A stretch of 64,000 nt of DNA from Progne subis subis (lineage: Eukaryota; Chordata; Aves; Passeriformes; Hirundinidae), in the NCBI GenBank assembly GCA_022316685.1, contig JAKJHU010000030.1:17692893-17756892 (forward strand), given 5' to 3'. Position numbers and translations under genes: made by a program. Below are positions 59,586 through 64,000 of this stretch, piece by piece. The notes under the pieces are model-generated. The model searched no databases. It was not told the origin of the DNA and worked only from the letters and a program-made list of their open reading frames with translations. Each line of letters opens with the position of its first letter. Positions within the stretch are counted from its first letter, which is position 1.

Positions 59586-62500
59586 GCTTCTCCATGTTGT
59601 GAAGCAGCAGTCCCCTCACATGCAAATAAATTTCTTCTCTCTCCTTCTATTCACAGATACACATATCCACATAAAAAGTTCAGAAGATGGTCTAAGCATA
59701 GAGAATCTATGAAGAGAAATAAGGGATTTGAGATGAATAATACACCTTTTAACCAATGGCTACTCTCTCTTTCAGATCCACTCTTTCCTCACTGATAGAG
59801 CTATTGCTCCAGTTTTGAAAATGGATTAACAGCTGTGACCACAGCAAATCTTTTACTCAAGACTTTCTGGGCACTGCTGCTGACCAGGAATAGTTGTTTT
59901 GTACTAAATAGAAGCTGTCTGTATACACAGGCAACTATAAAAATGATGGAAATTTTTAGATCTTAGAAGAAATAAACTTTTTTAAGACAGTGAATTCAAG
60001 TTTTTCCTTTTAAAATTATGCTCTTGATTTTTTTGCTGTGGATGATAGTATTGTTAGGTGTTTCTGGGTTTTGGTTGGTTGGGTTTTGCTTTGTTTTTCT
60101 TCCAAAACCAGAGAAGAAATATGACGAAGCAAAGGAAAAAAATAAAGAATTAGAAAGTACTGCTCTTCCTTGTTAGGAAAGGATCCTTAGAATCAAGTGC
60201 AGTTTCAAGAATTCGAAAAAAAACACTTCCCAAAACAGAACTGCTGTCTTTCACATTGCCCTCTGGACCATGCAGAAGTTTTCCTCAGCTGTTTCTGAGA
60301 GGAAGAAACCAAAAACGTTTCCCAGCCAGGCTTTAGAGAACAGCCATTTCTTGTCTCATCTCTGTCCTGTGCACAACACCACTCTCCTGTAATGCTGTTC
60401 AAACCCTGAAGGATCTGCACTGCTGGATGAATCACACTTTTTACAAAGCAGTAGATGCTTCCTGATACTTTATGGGCTTCCTTTGAAGGAAGGATTATTT
60501 TTTCTTTTAATACATAAGACCTTTAGTTAACATGTTAATTGCAACAGAAGTTAAAAGGAATTGAATATTAAATTCACCTGTAAAGTGAAGTCTTTATAAT
60601 CTGCAGAAGACAATCCATTTACAAACAATTTATTCCTGATTTTCTTGAATCAGCAAGTGCTAGGACTGACAGCCTGATTGGTGAAACTACAACTGAAAAT
60701 AATACTAGAAAGGAGGCTTGAATTTGACACATTTGAAAGAAACCAAAACCCTAAAAAAGCACATATGAGACTATCCTATATAACGTTTTAAATTGGAAAA
60801 AAAAAAAAAAAATTCTTAACTTGTTTTAGAGGGTTTAACATTTAGATCTCAAAGTGTTTTTCTTGTTACAGGATGGAGTTGTTTCCTGTGGATGTATATA
60901 ATAAATCTAATTAGGCTTCAAATAGGGAAATGTTATATTGTATGAGATTTTAAATCCATCCAGATCAGTATCCTGCAGTTACTGCAGTATAAGACATATC
61001 CTAAGAGGAAATCCCCTTGTCAGCCACTTCAAAGTGGGGAAAGTCTGCTAGGGTTGTGTATGTATGTGCTAATGTGCATGTATTAAACCTTGGAACAGGA
61101 ACAAAACCTAGAAACTCTCACATTTCCAAGGGAAAGGAAATTCCTTTTGTTTCTTCTCCTCCTTCTGTCTGGGGAAAAAGAATTCTGTTCAGTTTTAAAA
61201 TAAAATATGAATGCAATTATTTGGCTCTCAAGAATTCCTTTCTTTGCATCCCTGCTTCAGGAAACAGGGAAGCTGGAAGCCCTGGGACTGTCACTTGGGT
61301 TTCCAGGCATACTGGAGTTCAAGGATAATAAAACTACAAAAATGCTGAGAGTCTGGGCCAAAAAAGACTTTCACCGTGTCATCTTAAAATCAGACTCCTG
61401 AGCTGAGCTCTCAAGCAGCTCTTTAATGAGTTGACAGGGTGCCAAGCAGGTTTTTGAAATACAATGTTTTTGAAATACTGCTTCATCAGATACTTTGCAT
61501 ATGTGAGTGTGTAGGACTCCAGTTTGCGGGCCTGTAGACAAACACAGGGTTTAATTCCACTGGGTTCCTAGGCAGTTATTTTCGCTTCATAACTCTTGCC
61601 CCTCACTCTCTTATCTTCTTTATGAAGGTTTCTTGCATTAAGAAATGGAGAGTATACAAAATAACACTTTAAGTGACTGGTTGTGTGGCAGAGAGAGCGC
61701 TGAAGCCTGGTGAGCAGCTGTTAATAGTGTTTTATTTCAAACTGAGCTGCCATCGTTACTGAAACATGTTAATCTGCTCGTTGCCAGTCAAGCTGGGATG
61801 GTAGGTGTGCTTAGACAAAATGTTTAGGAGGAATCGTTGAATCATGGCAATCTTTAGTCATTCTCTGAAATGATACAATTAATGTGTATGGGCTCAACAG
61901 AGTACTTGTTTCTCCATTCCATCATCTTGTTCTTATATTCACTAATATATTTCAGGGCGTAGGGGGAGGATAATAGATTCATGATTGAGCTATCTATTTG
62001 ATACTGAATTTCTCTAAATCACCAAAACCTGTCATTTTCTAGTGTTGCAGGATTTGCTGTAGAAGATTAAATCTGACTTCCTTTTGATAGCAATGGCAGG
62101 TTTTTGGTGAAGATGAAGATTTAAGAATGGTCCGTAGGTGGTCTACTCTAAATGTGAGATTAATTTCATCTTCTCTTACATGACAAGAAAAGGCAATGGC
62201 AATCTTAAAGCCTGGATCTACTCTGCTTTCAACATTGTGAGGTTACTTAGAGCCAAGGAGAACATAATTTCATTGCAGGTAATACAGGGACCTACAAAAC
62301 ATCCAAATATCTTTTCAAGGAAACAAGCATAGAGAATGGCTATGACACCTATAGGGCTCTAAATCCAAGTTAAAGAGTTCCGTATGAGAATCAAGCTGTA
62401 GGTAATGTTATTGTGATTAATATTATTTACAGTGGTGCCATCAATACTTTACACAGGGGCTGGTTGTGGCTGCTCTCACTTATATGAGGAAGTACGCAAA

Positions 62501-64000
62501 AGTGTTTCTTCTGGAATCATAATGGGAGACAAAATATCTGAAATTCCAGTGCTTTGTAAGGAGGAAATTCCACATTGCACTACACTCTGCTCTAAGTTTT
62601 TTTGGAATTTCTTTAATCAAGACATTTCCAGTGGATGTTTCCAGCATACAGCAGCTCAGATATTTTGTTTTAGCAGTAAAGGAACACTGGGGTACTGCTC
62701 CCTGTTGACCCCAAGTGTTACTCCAATGCTGTTCACATCATTAAGTGAAAAATGCCTCTGAAATGAAAGTCCAGTGTCTTTGATTGCTCTAAGCTTTTGC
62801 ATATGATTTTTTCTTTGAATTCAGCTTGTGAATACAACTCATCGCATAACCCTCCTGATAAATGTATATTAACAAGAAATATCAAATTCCAGTGGTTTTG
62901 CAGCCCAGGATGGAATGCACCACTTAGACATAGTGAAGAAACAGTGACCACTGTGATAAGAAATGGTCTTTATATAGCATTTGAACTCTACTGAGATCAC
63001 TTCTGAGAATTATGGTGAGGAAATATTTAAGTATTTAGAGGGAAAGACAGTGTCTTTCATCATTTTTACAGAAGAAGGAGGCTATCAAAGTGGTGAAGCT
63101 TTAGTGCCACAAATTCAAGATAGAAAATGGAAGTCTTTTTCTAGATTTGAATTGAGAGTTATCCAATGCCACTCCAACAGCAAATGTACTCCTGGTCATT
63201 CAGCTTTCATATTTTAGCCAGCTATATTCAGAAACTCTTAACAAACATCCTAGTGGACCATTTTGTCTGTGTTCATAGATCCTTGATTCTTTTTAACTTC
63301 ACTGGCACTGCATTATTTATGCTTTAAAATGTCTACCAGAGTTAAAAACCCGTGTGACAGAATACATGCTGCACTTACTAAGTACCAGGACAAACAGTAG
63401 CACCCATAGTTGAAGGACATAACCAGATTTAAAAATAATATTGGCTAATTTAAGATATGGGCAAGAAAAACAAGGAAAAGAACAGAAGATGCAATTCACT
63501 AGGGGCAAGTGGAAGGCACTGCATATAAGCAGAAATAATCAGTTACACTGGCACATGATGAGGAACAGCTGCTTAAATAGCAGTTCTGCAAGAAATGATC
63601 TGGGGGCTACTGAAATTGAGCCAACAATGTCATGTTGTTGCAGGAAAAACAAACATTGTGGTGCATAAGCAGAAAGGTATTCTTGCAGAATAATCTTTTC
63701 CACTCTGTTCAATACCGGTAAGGTCGTAGCTGAGTACTGTGAGGGACAGATTCTCAGGGGATGGCTACAGGGGACACTCCCCTGGCAGGACTGTGCAGCC
63801 CCATCCCAGGTCATCAGGCAATTTTGTGGGGACAGAGATGCACTGAGGCTGGGACATCAGCCTGTGAACCTGAGGCCAGGCATCTTATGACCTTGTTGGG
63901 GAAGGGACGGATGTCCCTGAGATGGCTGGGATAGGATTCTGAATCATGGACAGAGGTTAGAGAGGCAATGGGAGAAGTGCATCAAAGCAAATGAAGAGCT

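Larger units (their letters stand above)
57961..64000. other. Upstream intergenic DNA, simple repeats only
   Basis: Contains a TTTTG cluster near 58319-58343, the A-rich tract at 58980 and short A/T runs. Open frames are under about 110 codons and look random. No neighbouring gene was found before the right edge. Confidence 0.6.

Overview
The window looks like bird nuclear DNA, possibly from a passerine. Most of it is A+T-rich and non-coding. It carries many CR1 LINE copies with the avian hallmark 3' end (ATTCTATG-type octamers), avian-type LTR elements, and two coding exons that are recognisably ADCY8, the Ca2+/calmodulin-stimulated adenylyl cyclase type 8. No bacterial-type gene organisation is present. 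No tRNA, rRNA or CRISPR array was seen.

Layout. ADCY8 is on the minus strand, so transcription runs from high to low coordinates. Positions 55620-64000 are upstream intergenic DNA with a 150-bp (TTC/GAA)n tract at 56425-56574. A strong CpG island (about 53250-55620) covers the promoter, the 5' UTR and coding exon 1 (54182 down to 53256, residues 1-309). Intron 1 is about 30.6 kb (53255-22659). It holds a second, isolated CpG-rich patch (51020-51480), several CR1 copies (one nested in another), a solo LTR with a 5-bp target duplication, and simple repeats. Coding exon 2 is a 150-bp exon at 22658-22509 (residues 310-359) that has no long open frame to betray it. I found it by translating the minus strand against the known ADCY8 protein. 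Intron 2 runs off the left end. I did not find exon 3 (start of the C1 catalytic domain), so it probably lies left of position 1.

Intron 2 begins with a nearly complete 6.57-kb endogenous retrovirus (15573-22144). It lies in the same orientation as ADCY8 and starts only 364 bp past the exon 2 splice donor. It has two 667-bp LTRs (about 3% different), a tRNA-Lys-like primer binding site, and gag, protease, RT-RNase H and integrase regions, but no env. Gag, protease and pol share one reading frame separated by in-frame stops. Integrase is further broken by frameshifts, so the copy is defective as it stands. The rest of intron 2 holds a 395-bp solo LTR with a 6-bp target duplication (3140-3534), a CR1 copy (5374-5888), a CR1 stub abutting the provirus, and homopolymer or A-rich tracts.

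The functional content is therefore the promoter and the first two coding exons of a membrane adenylyl cyclase: the cytosolic N-terminus with its calmodulin-binding segment, and the first six-helix membrane cassette. The rest is repeat-derived intron and upstream DNA. The most distinctive items are the sense-oriented provirus beside exon 2, its odd Gag and stop-separated single-frame layout, signs of recombination at its ends, and the isolated intronic CpG patch.
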